A stretch of DNA of 64,000 bases from Deinococcus gobiensis I-0 (GCF_000252445.1 NC_017791.1:248001-312000); one strand, 5' to 3'. Positions 20,876 to 30,036 are shown, numbered from the stretch's first letter. Notes: a model not told the origin generated them from the sequence alone. Program-made: numbers and translations.

Positions 20876-23212
20876 ATCGGATGTGAGGGCGGTGCGGGGT
20901 TGGCTTCCCATCGCCCTCGCGCCCAGCGGCTTCCTGCTGGCGGCCCCCACTATAGGTCGAGCGATACGCCGGCTGAACTGGCTGAGGTGTTCAGCGCCAC
21001 GACCATGCGGTTCGTGCCGCTGTCCAGGAGAAGGCGGAGACGTTCTGACTGCCAAGGGCACAGCTGTGTAGGACACCACTGAAGCGACGACGCTCTGCAC
21101 GCCAAGGCGGCGCAGCCGGTCCAGATCGAGGTCGATGTACTCGGTGGCGCCGACCGGGAGTGGGGCGCTGCGCAGGTCCCCGGAATGCACCATGCCGTCT
21201 GAACGCAGATTGTGGAAGGAACAGGTGGCGACGTGCTGCCCGGCGGCGTTATACGCCAGGGCCGACAGGTCGAGGTCGATGGCCCCAGTTCCCTCTCGCT
21301 GCGCCCAGTGCAGGAACAGCCGGGCGTGGGTCGCCTGCGCTGTGCCCGTGGGGGTCAGGCGCAGGCGACTGCCGGCGGCCAAACCTTCGTTGCCCCCGGA
21401 GGCTGCCCGTACCGAAGCACTCAGGCGGAGTCCAAGCACATCCGGGGAGACTGCCAGGCGTATGAGGGAAGGCAGGCCAACAGCCCGACGCACGAGGTCG
21501 GCGAAGAGGACCTCCTGAATCTGCGTGATCAGGGGCCGCGCGATCAGTGGTCGGGTGTCTCCCAGCGTCCGGGTGCTGGCGTTGCCCTTCGCGCGCATGG
21601 CCCGGTGGGGATCGGCCTCATCACGGCGCTCGAAGTGGACGTGTAAGCCCGTAAGCATGGCCGGCGTGAGGTGTGGGGCGGCACTGCGCAGGGCGGCCAC
21701 CGTCAAGGGCGCCGTCTTGGCGATCCCAGTTCCAGAGGAACGCAGACCTTCTTCCCGCACCAGACGGTCAGCCAGGCGCCCAAGCAGACCAGGACGGCTC
21801 TGGAGGAGATTCAGGGCTTGGGCGAGGTCATCACTCGCAAGCGCGGTTTCAACCTGGCCCATCAGCGTACGCATCCGCGAGTTGTCGCCGAGCAGGGTGC
21901 GGGCTGCGTTGCCGGTCACTGGCGTCATAGGCAGTGCTGGCTGCACCTGGCCGCCGCCAGCGAGCAGGTGGGCGAGGGCTGCCGCGCGGGGGTAGCGCGC
22001 TGATTCGTGGAAGTGCAAGGCAGCGAAGAGGCGCTTGAAGGCCTCAGCGTACTTGTACACGCCTTCCCAGGCGAGCGTGGAGGGCCCCTCCGGGTCCGTG
22101 AGCAGGCGCTCAAGGGCCTGGGAGACGACACGCCGCAGCGGCCGGGACAACGCGGGCAGGCGCAGGTGGGGGGCACGTTGCATCTGTGCGGAGTTGCCTG
22201 TGGCGATTTCGGGCGAGCGGAAGGGCCGCCCGAGGGTACCGTCGCCTCCACCCATGACGTCGAGAAAGCGCAGGAGGTCAGCCGGGAGCAGGCCGAGGTC
22301 GTTCTGAAGCTGAGCGATGAGGCCAGTGTCCTGGGAATCCAGGCGCAACAGGGTCCCCAGGACCAGGGCGCGCACCTCACGCTGCGGCATGCCGGTTCCA
22401 GTCGCTTCCCTGAGGATCTCGCTGCCGCTCCTCGTCTGGCTCAGTAACGCGATGAGGCCGACGAGGTCGGTGCGTTCGTCGTCGGAGAGCGGTGTGCTCA
22501 GGCCCGCAAGGTCCCGGAGCGCGGCGAGCAGAGGGGTATCCGTCTCCCCGAGCAGGGTCACGCGCCGACCCGGCAGGGCGCGGTCGGCTCGGCGGTGGCG
22601 GTCCCGCTTGGACAGGGCCAGGAGGTCGTTCGGCTCACCAACGCGGAAGTGGCAGATCTCGCAGCTGCCCTGCACGGCGGTGCCGAGCCGTCCTACGGCG
22701 CAGCCCGTGGAGACCGGCGCGTCACCAGTGCCCCAGGTGCCGGGCCGGCCGGCATTGACCTCGTGGCGCAGGGCGCAGTGCTCGGTATCTTCAGTGCCGA
22801 GACCAGCAAACGCCGCGAGGCGGCGGAGGTAGTGCTCAGGTGTGCCAATGACCTGCGTCGCCGCAAAGGCGGCAAGCTGCGGGAGGCTCGGTTGTGCACC
22901 TAGGTTGCGTTCCAGGGCCTGTAGGCCGTGTTCGTGCACGAAGGCGAGTTGTGTGGGGGTCGCAGCCTGCAAGGCGCCCAGAAGCTCAGCGCTGGGGAGT
23001 GCCCCGGCGCGCAGGAGGTCGGAGGACAGGGCTTCAGCGGTGGAGTGACCGGGCGGCAGGAGGCGGCGGCTGTGCTGTCCCAGTTCCACAGCCCCGGCGC
23101 GGCGCAGCAGAAGTTCGGCGCGGCTCAGCCCCTGAGGGGTCAGCTCGGCCAGGGCGGCGTGACCGGTGGTCGCGGCGCGGCGGAGCGCCTTGGGCTGAGG
23201 GTGCTGGGACAT
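20852..23212 (-). CDS. RING/TerD-type protein (MXAN_6230/SCO0854-like)
   Basis: 786 residues. A cysteine-containing finger sits in the first third (CEICHFRVGEPNDLLALSKR). The C-terminal part carries a TerD-type calcium-binding stress domain (AIDLDLSALAYNAAGQHVAT, HSGDLRSAPLPVGATEYIDL, then DLDRLRRLGVQSVVASVVSY). This order recalls the MXAN_6230/SCO0854 family found with tellurite-resistance-type genes. After SYTAVPL the sequence stops resembling TerD, is rich in Arg/Pro, and runs into the convergent neighbour, suggesting loss of the native C-terminus. The start ATG (MSQHPQPKALRR) has GGAGG upstream. Confidence 0.65.
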   Translation of the reverse strand: MSQHPQPKALRRAATTGHAALAELTPQGLSRAELLLRRAGAVELGQHSRRLLPPGHSTAEALSSDLLRAGALPSAELLGALQAATPTQLAFVHEHGLQALERNLGAQPSLPQLAAFAATQVIGTPEHYLRRLAAFAGLGTEDTEHCALRHEVNAGRPGTWGTGDAPVSTGCAVGRLGTAVQGSCEICHFRVGEPNDLLALSKRDRHRRADRALPGRRVTLLGETDTPLLAALRDLAGLSTPLSDDERTDLVGLIALLSQTRSGSEILREATGTGMPQREVRALVLGTLLRLDSQDTGLIAQLQNDLGLLPADLLRFLDVMGGGDGTLGRPFRSPEIATGNSAQMQRAPHLRLPALSRPLRRVVSQALERLLTDPEGPSTLAWEGVYKYAEAFKRLFAALHFHESARYPRAAALAHLLAGGGQVQPALPMTPVTGNAARTLLGDNSRMRTLMGQVETALASDDLAQALNLLQSRPGLLGRLADRLVREEGLRSSGTGIAKTAPLTVAALRSAAPHLTPAMLTGLHVHFERRDEADPHRAMRAKGNASTRTLGDTRPLIARPLITQIQEVLFADLVRRAVGLPSLIRLAVSPDVLGLRLSASVRAASGGNEGLAAGSRLRLTPTGTAQATHARLFLHWAQREGTGAIDLDLSALAYNAAGQHVATCSFHNLRSDGMVHSGDLRSAPLPVGATEYIDLDLDRLRRLGVQSVVASVVSYTAVPLAVRTSPPSPGQRHEPHGRGAEHLSQFSRRIARPIVGAASRKPLGARAMGSQPRTALTSDSVVVHTA

Positions 23213-23724
23213 GAGGTTCCTCCAGAGATGGCGTGAAAACAGCCTACCGGGAAGGGCAGGCTGCGGGGAGGTCAGGGCGGAAAGCGGGCGCGCGAAGTCC
23301 ATTCGGAGTTAAGGAAGGAAGCGCGCTCAGGAGGCCGCTCTGAGACGGTCGTCACGGCGGAAAGCGGACAGGCAGGGCTTTTTCAAAGGGAAGAAGGAGG
23401 CCTGTCCAGGGGCCGCCATGTCCTGGGATGAACTGTAACAGGCCTGCGCCCAGGGCAGCTATAGGCCAGATGACGCAAGCTGGCAGAAGGAGAGGCCGGC
23501 GGGGCTGTGTAGCACAGGTCTATCTGAAAGTGACGCCCAAGCCAACCTTGTCGCAGGTGCCCAGCCAGCACGCTCGGCCAATCTGGTCACCTAATCTACC
23601 TACTGCCCTGTAGCGCTTGGCTGGCTTGCGTGCAGGCTCTGGGATCCGTTGAGGTTGAGCTCCTGATCTTCTCCCAATCCCTCGATGGCCCCGAAGTGCA
23701 GGGATAGGTCATAGGGTAGATCCC
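23213..23724 (+). other. Intergenic region, no gene recognised
   Basis: About 510 bp between the RING/TerD-type gene and the Imm22-like gene. Short open frames exist on both strands but none has a ribosome site or recognisable product. It must contain the promoters of the divergent genes; no clear -35/-10 pair stands out. Confidence 0.5.
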
Positions 23725-23994
23725 ATGTGCCTGTACATCCCAGACGTCGTCACCCTCTGGGTCTTTCAGACAGATCCTGCCCAGGATGTGGCCTCCCTCT
23801 TCGAGTTGTCATACACCGACGAGGGCGAAGGGCAGCTCTCGCGCTTTGCGGTGGCTTACCGACTTCGCTGGTATGACACAGAGTTCGCCTTCTGGGAACA
23901 GGGAGCTCCAGCCCGCGAACTCCTGATGTCCGTGGCTGAGTCGTATCGGACGCTGGACGAACAGGCGGGGAACCGCTTGCCCGAGGGGGAGTGA
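23725..23994 (+). CDS. Imm22-like small immunity protein
   Basis: 89 residues, acidic. The pattern VTLWVFQTDPAQDVASLFEL, SYTDEGEGQLSRFAVAY and LRWYDTEFAFWE follows what I know of the Imm22 family (W-x-G-x-F near the start, Y-D-G middle, WYD-x-DF). Such proteins neutralise polymorphic toxins delivered by contact. No toxin gene is adjacent. The ribosome site before the ATG is weak. Downstream of the TGA stop the same frame stays open for about 47 codons. Assignment is from pattern memory, not a search. Confidence 0.5.
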   Translation: MCLYIPDVVTLWVFQTDPAQDVASLFELSYTDEGEGQLSRFAVAYRLRWYDTEFAFWEQGAPARELLMSVAESYRTLDEQAGNRLPEGE

Positions 23995-24138
23995 AATGGC
24001 CTGTATCTGATCACTGGCCAGGCGGGAGAGGACTGGCGGGTGCCGGAGCAGCGTCCACCAATGCCTCACGGGACTGTCGAGATCGATTCTGTCCGTTTCA
24101 AGCTGGTGGACAGCTTCCATGTATTGGTTCGTCCCTGA
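23995..24138 (+). pseudogene. In-frame coding-like remnant after the Imm22-like stop
   Basis: Directly after the TGA the frame continues as NGLYLITGQAGEDWRVPEQR and then PMPHGTVEIDSVRFKLVDSF, ending at another TGA near 24138. It has no ATG/GTG start and reads like the C-terminal half of a small globular protein. It could be the rest of a longer ancestral gene or the tail of a deleted neighbour. Confidence 0.3.
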
Positions 24139-24210
24139 GCCGCAGCCTAAGCTGATGGTTAGCCTAGGTTGCTTGAGTACCCGGCCCTTACACTCCTGGG
24201 AGAGGCGGGA

Positions 24211-24447
24211 ATGATCATCGACCTTTTCTCTCAAGCGAACTTTTTTGACCGGCAAACCTGGGGCTGGTCACTCAAAGACAAAATCGTTCTGCTGAAACGG
24301 TGGGGTGAGGTGCTGGAGATCCGGTCGGAGGCAGGTGTCGGGTACGTGTTTACGTCCAGCGTCGGCATCGTGACCAGGTTCGGGGTATCGGAGGGCCGTT
24401 TCGTGTTTCTCGGCGACCAGACGACCATCTCTCCTCCACAGGATTAA
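24211..24447 (+). CDS. Small hypothetical protein
   Basis: 78 residues from ATG 24211 (MIIDLFSQANFFDRQTWGWS), preceded by GGGAGAGGCGGGA. A longer frame begins at 24169 without a ribosome site. Beta-rich sequence (VLEIRSEAGVGYVFTSSVGI, VTRFGVSEGRFVFLGDQTTI) and no signal peptide. I do not recognise the family. It sits between the Imm22-like and secreted genes of the accessory island, so a role as a further immunity protein is possible but unproven. Confidence 0.5.
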   Translation: MIIDLFSQANFFDRQTWGWSLKDKIVLLKRWGEVLEIRSEAGVGYVFTSSVGIVTRFGVSEGRFVFLGDQTTISPPQD

Positions 24448-24538
24448 GAGATTGGCGTGGCTCAGTCAGAGCTGAGGAAGCAGTGCCTTTACGCCTTTGG
24501 AGGGATGCCCCTGCAGCCCTGCTTCGGTAAGGTGCGCT

Positions 24539-25780
24539 ATGGCAAGCCCATTGCTGCTGGCCTCCCTAATGGCCTTTGCCCCCGCTGGCGCGCCCTTTCC
24601 CTGGTCCGGGGGCTACCCGGACCCCGGGACCACCTTCGCCCAACCCCTCCAGTTCGTCCCCTTCACCAACCAGCCGGCGCCGCCCCCACAAGGCTGGTCC
24701 CGTGCCCCCCTCACCCTGACCGCCCACCCCATCTGGTCCGCCCAACCCCTTGCCGACCTCCAGGCCCAACTCACGCCCGGCCCCACCTGGCTGCAGGACA
24801 AGAGCTGGCGCGCTCCCCTCGCCCTCCGGCTGAATACGCCCACGTCGGCGGTCGTGCAGCTCGTCCGGGAAGGGAAGAATCTGGGGAATCCCCTGGCCAT
24901 CAATCCCGCTGTACAGGTGCCGGCGACCTTTGGGCCAGGACAGACGTTCCTCCGGCTGGACAACACCACCGAGTACCGTCGTCAGGGTCAGTCCCTCCCT
25001 CCCTCGCAACTCGCCGGCCGGGTGCTCACGCTGGTCCGGACCGCTGGAGAGAAAGCCACCTTCTCCGTGCCGGGCTTGGGGGAAGTGGAACGCCTCGGGC
25101 GCGCTGGCGACGGCTTCCCGGATCTGGCCCCACTGGTCGCTGATCCCGCCCTGGCAGCCCTGAAGCGGACCTATGAAGGCAAGGAGGTCTGGGGCTACGG
25201 GGGGCTGGGAAGTCAGTGTGACGTCTCCAAAGACGCCTCGATGGGCGTGAACGTACCGCTGTGTCAGGGGGTCCGGGTGCTCCAGGTCGCCCGGTTGGGC
25301 AAGCCCCTGTTCCTGAATGCGCAGGGCAGCTTCGGGGACGACGTGGGGCGGGGTGCGGACGCCATAGCCCTGACGCCCCTGGTGTTCCTGCTCGACTCCA
25401 CTCCCTTCCAGTCGAATGGGTCCTTCTCGTCGTCGGCCCCGTTCGAAGAGGAGGACACCTCCTGGTTGGAGCAGGCGACGGACCCAGGCAACTGTGGCGT
25501 GGCCGTGCCGATCTACCTCCCCGACACCTGGACGGTGCAGCGGGTGTTCAGCCTGACCCCACCGAGTGACCAAGTGCCCCAGGACAGGCCCGAAGATCCG
25601 CACGGATTGACCCGCTGGCAGTACGCCTGGCTGGCGGGCTTCCCCAGCAGCATGTTCGGCACCGTGAGCGAGTTGCTGAAAACACCTGAGTGGAAGTACC
25701 GGAACATCCCCTTCCCGGCAACGGTGAGCTTCGACGCGCAGGGGCGGGTACAGGAAGTCCGGGTGCCTCGCCTGCCCTGA
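24539..25780 (+). CDS. Secreted hypothetical protein
   Basis: 413 residues from ATG 24539 with a probable signal peptide (MASPLLLASLMAFAPAGA). AAGGT precedes the start. The mature part is Pro-rich at first (PFTNQPAPPPQGWSRAPLTL), then beta-rich (QTFLRLDNTTEYRRQGQSLP), with two Cys in GSQCDVSK and PLCQGVRVL and a third in GNCGVAVPIYLP. It lacks recognisable catalytic motifs. GC is high as in the rest of Deinococcus, so the gene is probably native to the genus. Function unknown. Confidence 0.65.
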   Translation: MASPLLLASLMAFAPAGAPFPWSGGYPDPGTTFAQPLQFVPFTNQPAPPPQGWSRAPLTLTAHPIWSAQPLADLQAQLTPGPTWLQDKSWRAPLALRLNTPTSAVVQLVREGKNLGNPLAINPAVQVPATFGPGQTFLRLDNTTEYRRQGQSLPPSQLAGRVLTLVRTAGEKATFSVPGLGEVERLGRAGDGFPDLAPLVADPALAALKRTYEGKEVWGYGGLGSQCDVSKDASMGVNVPLCQGVRVLQVARLGKPLFLNAQGSFGDDVGRGADAIALTPLVFLLDSTPFQSNGSFSSSAPFEEEDTSWLEQATDPGNCGVAVPIYLPDTWTVQRVFSLTPPSDQVPQDRPEDPHGLTRWQYAWLAGFPSSMFGTVSELLKTPEWKYRNIPFPATVSFDAQGRVQEVRVPRLP

Positions 25781-26005
25781 GGCGTGGGAAATCAGATCGT
25801 GACCGCTCGATTGTACGACTCGAGCTGAATACCAGAGGCCACTTCAAGCTCCCAGATGGCCCTGAGTGTCTCCTTTCAATTCCACTTCGGGACATACCCT
25901 GTCCCAGTACGGGCGCCAGCGTGAGGCCTGGCGGGGGCAACTGAACTCCTATGCTTGTAGATCTGCCCTGTAGAGAGGCCGCAGGGCGGGAGAGAATCGA
26001 CATGC

Positions 26006-26680
26006 ATGACACCTGAACGGTCCCCCTTCTTCACCCTCCTGTCCTGGATGCGGACCTGCCAGCCTGGGTCTGCGCCACCTCCAACGGACGATATTGAAGC
26101 AATCTTTGCGGACATGGAACGCGAACTGGGCCTTGAGCTTCCCGAAGACCTCAAAACCTACTTCCGACTGCTCAATCCTGATCTCACCCAGCGCGAACAT
26201 GGGCTTTTCTACGGGTTGATCGCCATTCCCCTACAGTTTGGCGATGGTGAGCGGAAAGACTTGAGCCATCTGGACAGCGTTTTTATGGATCCCAACTTTC
26301 AAACGATCGAGGCTGTGGATCCCCCAGGTACGGTCCGACCGGTGCCCTTCGATGCCGGTTGGCTGCCTCTTGCGCACGACTATGGAGGGGCGTACATCGC
26401 GGTGGATCTTCACCCGGACGAGCGCGGACAGGTGGGGCAGATCATCAATTTTGGCGCCCGGGAACGGAAACGCTTCGTTCTGGCCTCGTCTATCACCGAG
26501 CTTTTTACAGAGATGTTGCAGCACGTTGCGGACGGTCGCGTTGAGCAAGTGTGTGAAGGGGAGGCTGTAGAACTCCGCTTTACCGATTCAGAGATCACGC
26601 ATGTGTTGGATCTCTACGAGCAGTTTGGTGCCTCCGTCCTTAAGCCGACGCCTCCGCTCGGACGAGCTTCTCCTCTCTGA
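26006..26680 (+). CDS. SMI1/KNR4 (SUKH-1) family protein
   Basis: 224 residues. The SUKH fold signature is present: LGLELPEDLKTYFRLLNPDL at residues ~36-55, FDAGWLPLAHDYGGAYIAVD in the middle and a hydrophobic C-terminal helix SSITELFTEMLQHVADG. The conserved W-LP-A-DYGG element is typical. SUKH proteins are common immunity proteins against nuclease-type polymorphic toxins, but many are free-standing. GGGAGAG lies about 11 bp before the ATG. A neighbouring ATG at 26002 gives only a 4-codon frame. Confidence 0.8.
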   Translation: MTPERSPFFTLLSWMRTCQPGSAPPPTDDIEAIFADMERELGLELPEDLKTYFRLLNPDLTQREHGLFYGLIAIPLQFGDGERKDLSHLDSVFMDPNFQTIEAVDPPGTVRPVPFDAGWLPLAHDYGGAYIAVDLHPDERGQVGQIINFGARERKRFVLASSITELFTEMLQHVADGRVEQVCEGEAVELRFTDSEITHVLDLYEQFGASVLKPTPPLGRASPL

Positions 26681-26817
26681 CCTTGCAGGCATCCCCTGAG
26701 ATGGACTGTGACTATAGACTTTTAATGACACTCTGGGGAGGAGGGGCTCATGAAGACTGACCCCTTCAAACTGCTCTAGTGGCTTGTCAGCAATGGTTTG
26801 TCAGTAAGCACGAGCCC

Positions 26818-27261
26818 CTAGTCGCAGTTCTGGTGCGTGAGGATGCCTCGGCCATAGGGGGTCAGGACAGGAATCCACCCCTCCGTGAGCTCTTCAAGAC
26901 GCGCCCAATCACATTGAAGTTGTGCAGGTTCATCTTTCTCTCGAGTGGTATGCCAGAGCGTAATCCCTCGGACAATATCCGCTAATACCTGCAGGTCCCT
27001 CTCCTTCCAACTTTCGTATGGTGCGACTGAGCCAGGCGGATTTCTACAGTACCGGGCAAAGAACGTCTTCAAAGTATTGAGGTGCTGAGTGTCGAAGAGC
27101 GGAATCGCGAACCCCTCCACGGACCGCTCTTCGTTCGCAGAACCGCCGACCTGCGAGGCATACACGACACCGGTAGGGGCTTGGACGACGACCACGACAC
27201 CAGACCCTTGAGATCCGTCAGGATCGAGGAACACGTATGCCTGCTCAACCATGTCACCCAT
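26818..27261 (-). CDS. DUF6210-like protein
   Basis: 147 residues from the ATG of MGDMVEQAYVFLDPDGSQGS, which has AGGA 7 bp upstream; an open extension reaches 27375. The block VVQAPTGVVYASQVGG and EGFAIPLFD recalls the DUF6210 family as I remember it. The rest is helical (TLKTFFARYCRNPPGSVAPY, RDLQVLADIVRGITLWH). No signal peptide. It stands alone on the minus strand within the island of immunity-like genes; function is not known. Confidence 0.5.
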   Translation of the reverse strand: MGDMVEQAYVFLDPDGSQGSGVVVVVQAPTGVVYASQVGGSANEERSVEGFAIPLFDTQHLNTLKTFFARYCRNPPGSVAPYESWKERDLQVLADIVRGITLWHTTREKDEPAQLQCDWARLEELTEGWIPVLTPYGRGILTHQNCD

Positions 27262-27411
27262 TTTGATCCTGCCAACAGACCCAAGGTGACGGTCCAGGAG
27301 CGCCTCCCTTGCTCGAAGTATCAAGTTCTGAGGCACGGCACAGCCCGACGACATCATCCAGATCTGGCTGCTCATTCACCACAATGGACCGCTCTAGGTG
27401 CACGCTAGGGC

Positions 27412-28040
27412 ATGAAATACGCGGTGCACCTCACCCCTGAGGAACGTGCCCATCTCAAAGCACTCCTCAAGTCCGGTACGGCCCCGACCCGCAAACTCAC
27501 GCACGCCCGTATCCTTCTCAAAGCTGACCTGAAAACGCATGGGTTGGATGACGAGCACATCGCCGAAACCCTTGAAGTGCATCCCCGGACCGTGCAGCGT
27601 GTCCGGAAAACATATGTCCTGGAAGGCTTTGAGGCCGCCCTCAACCATCTTCGGCCGCAACGCCTCAAGCCCAAAAAGCTGGACGAGCGCGGCGAAGCAC
27701 ATCTGGTGGCTCTTGCATGCAGCACCGTGCCCGAGGAACTCGGGCACCGCACCTGGACCCTCCGCCTGCTCGCGGATCAGATGATGGAACTCGGGTACGT
27801 GGACTCCATCTCGTACGAAACCGTCCGCGTGTATCTAAAAAAAACATTCTTAAACCCCATAAACACGAGCAGTTCGTCATTCCGCCCGATCAGAACGGTG
27901 CCTTTGTCGCGGCGATGGAGGATGTACTGGACTTGTACCAGACACCGTACGAACCCATATTCCCGGTCGTCTGTTTTGACGAGCGACCCTGTCACCTTAT
28001 TGCCGATGTCAAAGAGCGTGTCCCGCACGCACCTGGTCGC
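27412..28040 (+). pseudogene. IS630-family transposase, frameshifted and 3' truncated
   Basis: Starts MKYAVHLTPEERAHLKALLK with the IS630 helix-turn-helix (DEHIAETLEVHPRTVQRVRK) and reads to VRVYLKK. There a run of eight A (27837-27844) switches to the frame NILKPHKHEQFVIPPDQNGA and on to EPIFPVVCFDERPCHLIADV, which contains the first catalytic Asp region. The gene stops abruptly at HAPGR, where the IS5 left end begins, so the rest of the DDE domain is missing. The A8 run may have been a natural slippage site, but the truncation alone inactivates it. Confidence 0.8.
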
Positions 28041-28081
28041 CTAGGGTCTGTGCGGCAATTCGCTGCATTACGCTTGACGGG

Positions 28082-28612
28082 ATGAACGCCATCAACGCGT
28101 CACATGCTCTTGACCTCCTCAGGTCGGGTCAGCCGCTCCAGTACATGCATGTGGATACCCTCGACCTCCACAGACTGGCATCCGACGACCAGACTGGGAT
28201 CCATGTGTCGATCATTGCCCGAGACAGCCGAATTGACACCCTCGACAGTTCATCGCTGGTCTTCCATCGACCCGTGATCTTTGAACGGTGTCATCTCGGC
28301 ACCGCGTTCTGCTGGGCCACGTACTTTCTCGCTGGGGCGGAGTTTATTGAGTGCACCTTCGACGGGCCGGTCACATTTGAGTGCGGTGGGCACAATGAAC
28401 CACCTGCGGCCTTCGTCCTAAACGCCTGTACGTTCACCCATTTCGTCAATTTCTTCGACTGCTGGTACCCAGGCCCTGTGCTTATCCGCAGTTGTCATTT
28501 CGATGCAGGATCGAACCTGCTCGGAAACATCGACCAGCCATTTGTGACCAGTTTTGAGATCCCACCTGTCATAGGTGGCAACACGGGGATCCTCTCGATA
28601 GATGGCGGCTGA
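28082..28612 (+). CDS. Beta-helix-like hypothetical protein, probable IS passenger
   Basis: 176 residues beginning MNAINASHALDLLRSGQPLQ. The central part alternates short hydrophobic strands in the style of pentapeptide or beta-helix proteins (LVFHRPVIFERCHLGTAFCW, ATYFLAGAEFIECTFDGPVT, FVLNACTFTHFVNFFDCWYP, VLIRSCHFDAG). No signal peptide or catalytic motif is evident. It lies between the IS5 left inverted repeat and the transposase gene, in opposite orientation to the transposase. Could be an immunity protein of the neighbouring island captured by the element, or simply trapped by rearrangement. Confidence 0.6.
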   Translation: MNAINASHALDLLRSGQPLQYMHVDTLDLHRLASDDQTGIHVSIIARDSRIDTLDSSSLVFHRPVIFERCHLGTAFCWATYFLAGAEFIECTFDGPVTFECGGHNEPPAAFVLNACTFTHFVNFFDCWYPGPVLIRSCHFDAGSNLLGNIDQPFVTSFEIPPVIGGNTGILSIDGG

Positions 28613-28894
28613 GTCGGCACTTGGCACTCACAACCATAGGACCAGACAAGCAACCAGAATCACCGCCATAAAGTTGCGCCCTCGTTTCTCATACCTCGTT
28701 GCGATGGCCCGGAAATCCTTGAGCCGGTTGACCGCACGCTCCACGACATTCCTGCCCTTGTACGTCTCCAGATGAAACGCTGGTGGACGACCACCACGAG
28801 CGCCTTTTGCTCTTCGATACCGCTTGGCATCCTCTCGCTCTGGACACACCAACCGAATCCCCCGGGCCTGAACGGTAATGCTCCAGGTTTGACT

Positions 28895-29770
28895 TCAAGC
28901 GGCGTTGCGAGCGTTTGCCGATGAAGTGAGTGTAGACCAAGGCGTGGCGTAGTCGAGCGCCGAATGACGGCGCTCGTGGTTGTACCAGCGGTGAAAGTCC
29001 GGCATGGCGGTCCGGACATCGGCCATGGACTGCCAGTCCTGGCGGAAGGCAAACTGATACTTGTAGGTCCGGTTGAGGCGTTCCAGGAGTCCGGTTCCCC
29101 CCGGCTGGGAGACCTTGCAGCGCACCCAGCTGCCGTATTTCAAACAGCTCTGTTGAAAGAGGTCACTGGTGAAATCACTGCCTCCATCGCTCTGCACCAC
29201 GAGAGTCTCGTGGTGCCCCTGAGCACGCAGCACACCAACCGCTTCGTCAAGCGTCAGCTTGGCGAGGTGCATTGACAGGCTCCGGACCACCCGGCTGGCC
29301 AGGACTACCCGTGAAGGGACGTCCAGCACGAAGTAGATCCAGCAGACCCCATCGGGTAAGGAAAGACGGGTCGCGTCGATCTGCACCCGTCGACCTGCGG
29401 GCCAATCCTGTGGCGTGGAAACCTTCTCCGAAGGTTTCCGAGTTTTCCGTGGCAGCGGTGGGTGGAGATGCAACTCGCCCAAGGCCACGCGAATCTTGTG
29501 TAATCCAATCTCTTCGCCCTGGGCCTTGAATTCCTGGTACAGCAGCCGATACCCGGAGGTCGGGTGTTGCAGTGCCGCCTGGCGCACCTTCTCGTACAGC
29601 GCATCACGGTGCTCTTGCCTGGCACAGCGCGTCGACGCGCTGTGCTGATGGTCCCGGAGCCGCCAGTACGGCACGCCGGCATACTGCGCGAACCGCCGCA
29701 GGCTGAGTTGGGGTCGGCTCTGCCAGAGAACGATCAGCTCGTCCAGTGTCAGAGCCGCCGCACTTTTCGC
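28895..29770 (-). CDS. IS3 transposase orfB
   Basis: DDE integrase-type transposase. The HTH_21 region (HPTSGYRLLYQEFKAQGEEI) precedes the catalytic core: VQIDATRLSLPDGVCWIYFV (first Asp), VVQSDGGSDFTSDLF (second Asp) and GGTGLLERLNRTYKYQFAF (Glu position). The frame continues upstream of the first ATG as ALTLDELIVLWQSRPQLSLR to the orfA end, so it is normally made as an OrfAB fusion by a -1 frameshift at the CGAAAAG site near 29764-29768. Confidence 0.88.
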   Translation of the reverse strand, partial: AKSAAALTLDELIVLWQSRPQLSLRRFAQYAGVPYWRLRDHQHSASTRCARQEHRDALYEKVRQAALQHPTSGYRLLYQEFKAQGEEIGLHKIRVALGELHLHPPLPRKTRKPSEKVSTPQDWPAGRRVQIDATRLSLPDGVCWIYFVLDVPSRVVLASRVVRSLSMHLAKLTLDEAVGVLRAQGHHETLVVQSDGGSDFTSDLFQQSCLKYGSWVRCKVSQPGGTGLLERLNRTYKYQFAFRQDWQSMADVRTAMPDFHRWYNHERRHSALDYATPWSTLTSSANARNAA

Positions 29771-30036
29771 GAGATGTCGAGCTCCAGTTCCTTTTCCGCC
29801 AGGATGCGCTTTAGACGGTCATTCTCGCGTTCCAGGGTGGTGACACCCTGGTCCTGTCGGTCGCCCGCGAGCCGGGCGCGTCCGGCTTCTAGGAACTGAG
29901 TTTTCCAGGTATGGATCAGACTTTCGTTGACCCTGTGCTGACGGGCCGCTTCCGCGACCCCGAGATCTCCCCGCAGCACGCTCAGGACGATGGCTTCTTT
30001 GACGTCCGTGCTCCAGACTTTTCTCTGCTTTCCCAT
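29749..30036 (-). CDS. IS3 orfA (helix-turn-helix transposase subunit)
   Basis: 95 residues from ATG 30036 (MGKQRKVWSTDVKEAIVLSV), which is preceded by GGAGATCACT. An HTH (GDLGVAEAARQHRVNESLIH) is followed by a leucine-zipper-like coiled coil (TTLERENDRLKRILAEKELE), the normal IS3 OrfA layout. Its end overlaps orfB, with a slippery CGAAAAG run in the overlap. Confidence 0.88.
   Translation of the reverse strand: MGKQRKVWSTDVKEAIVLSVLRGDLGVAEAARQHRVNESLIHTWKTQFLEAGRARLAGDRQDQGVTTLERENDRLKRILAEKELELDISRKVRRL

Noticed and set aside
26750..26779. ATG with a very strong ribosome site (GGGGAGGAGGGG) at 26750
   Set aside because: The frame is only nine codons (MKTDPFKLL) before TAG; no continuation in another frame is convincing. 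It may be a decayed gene start.
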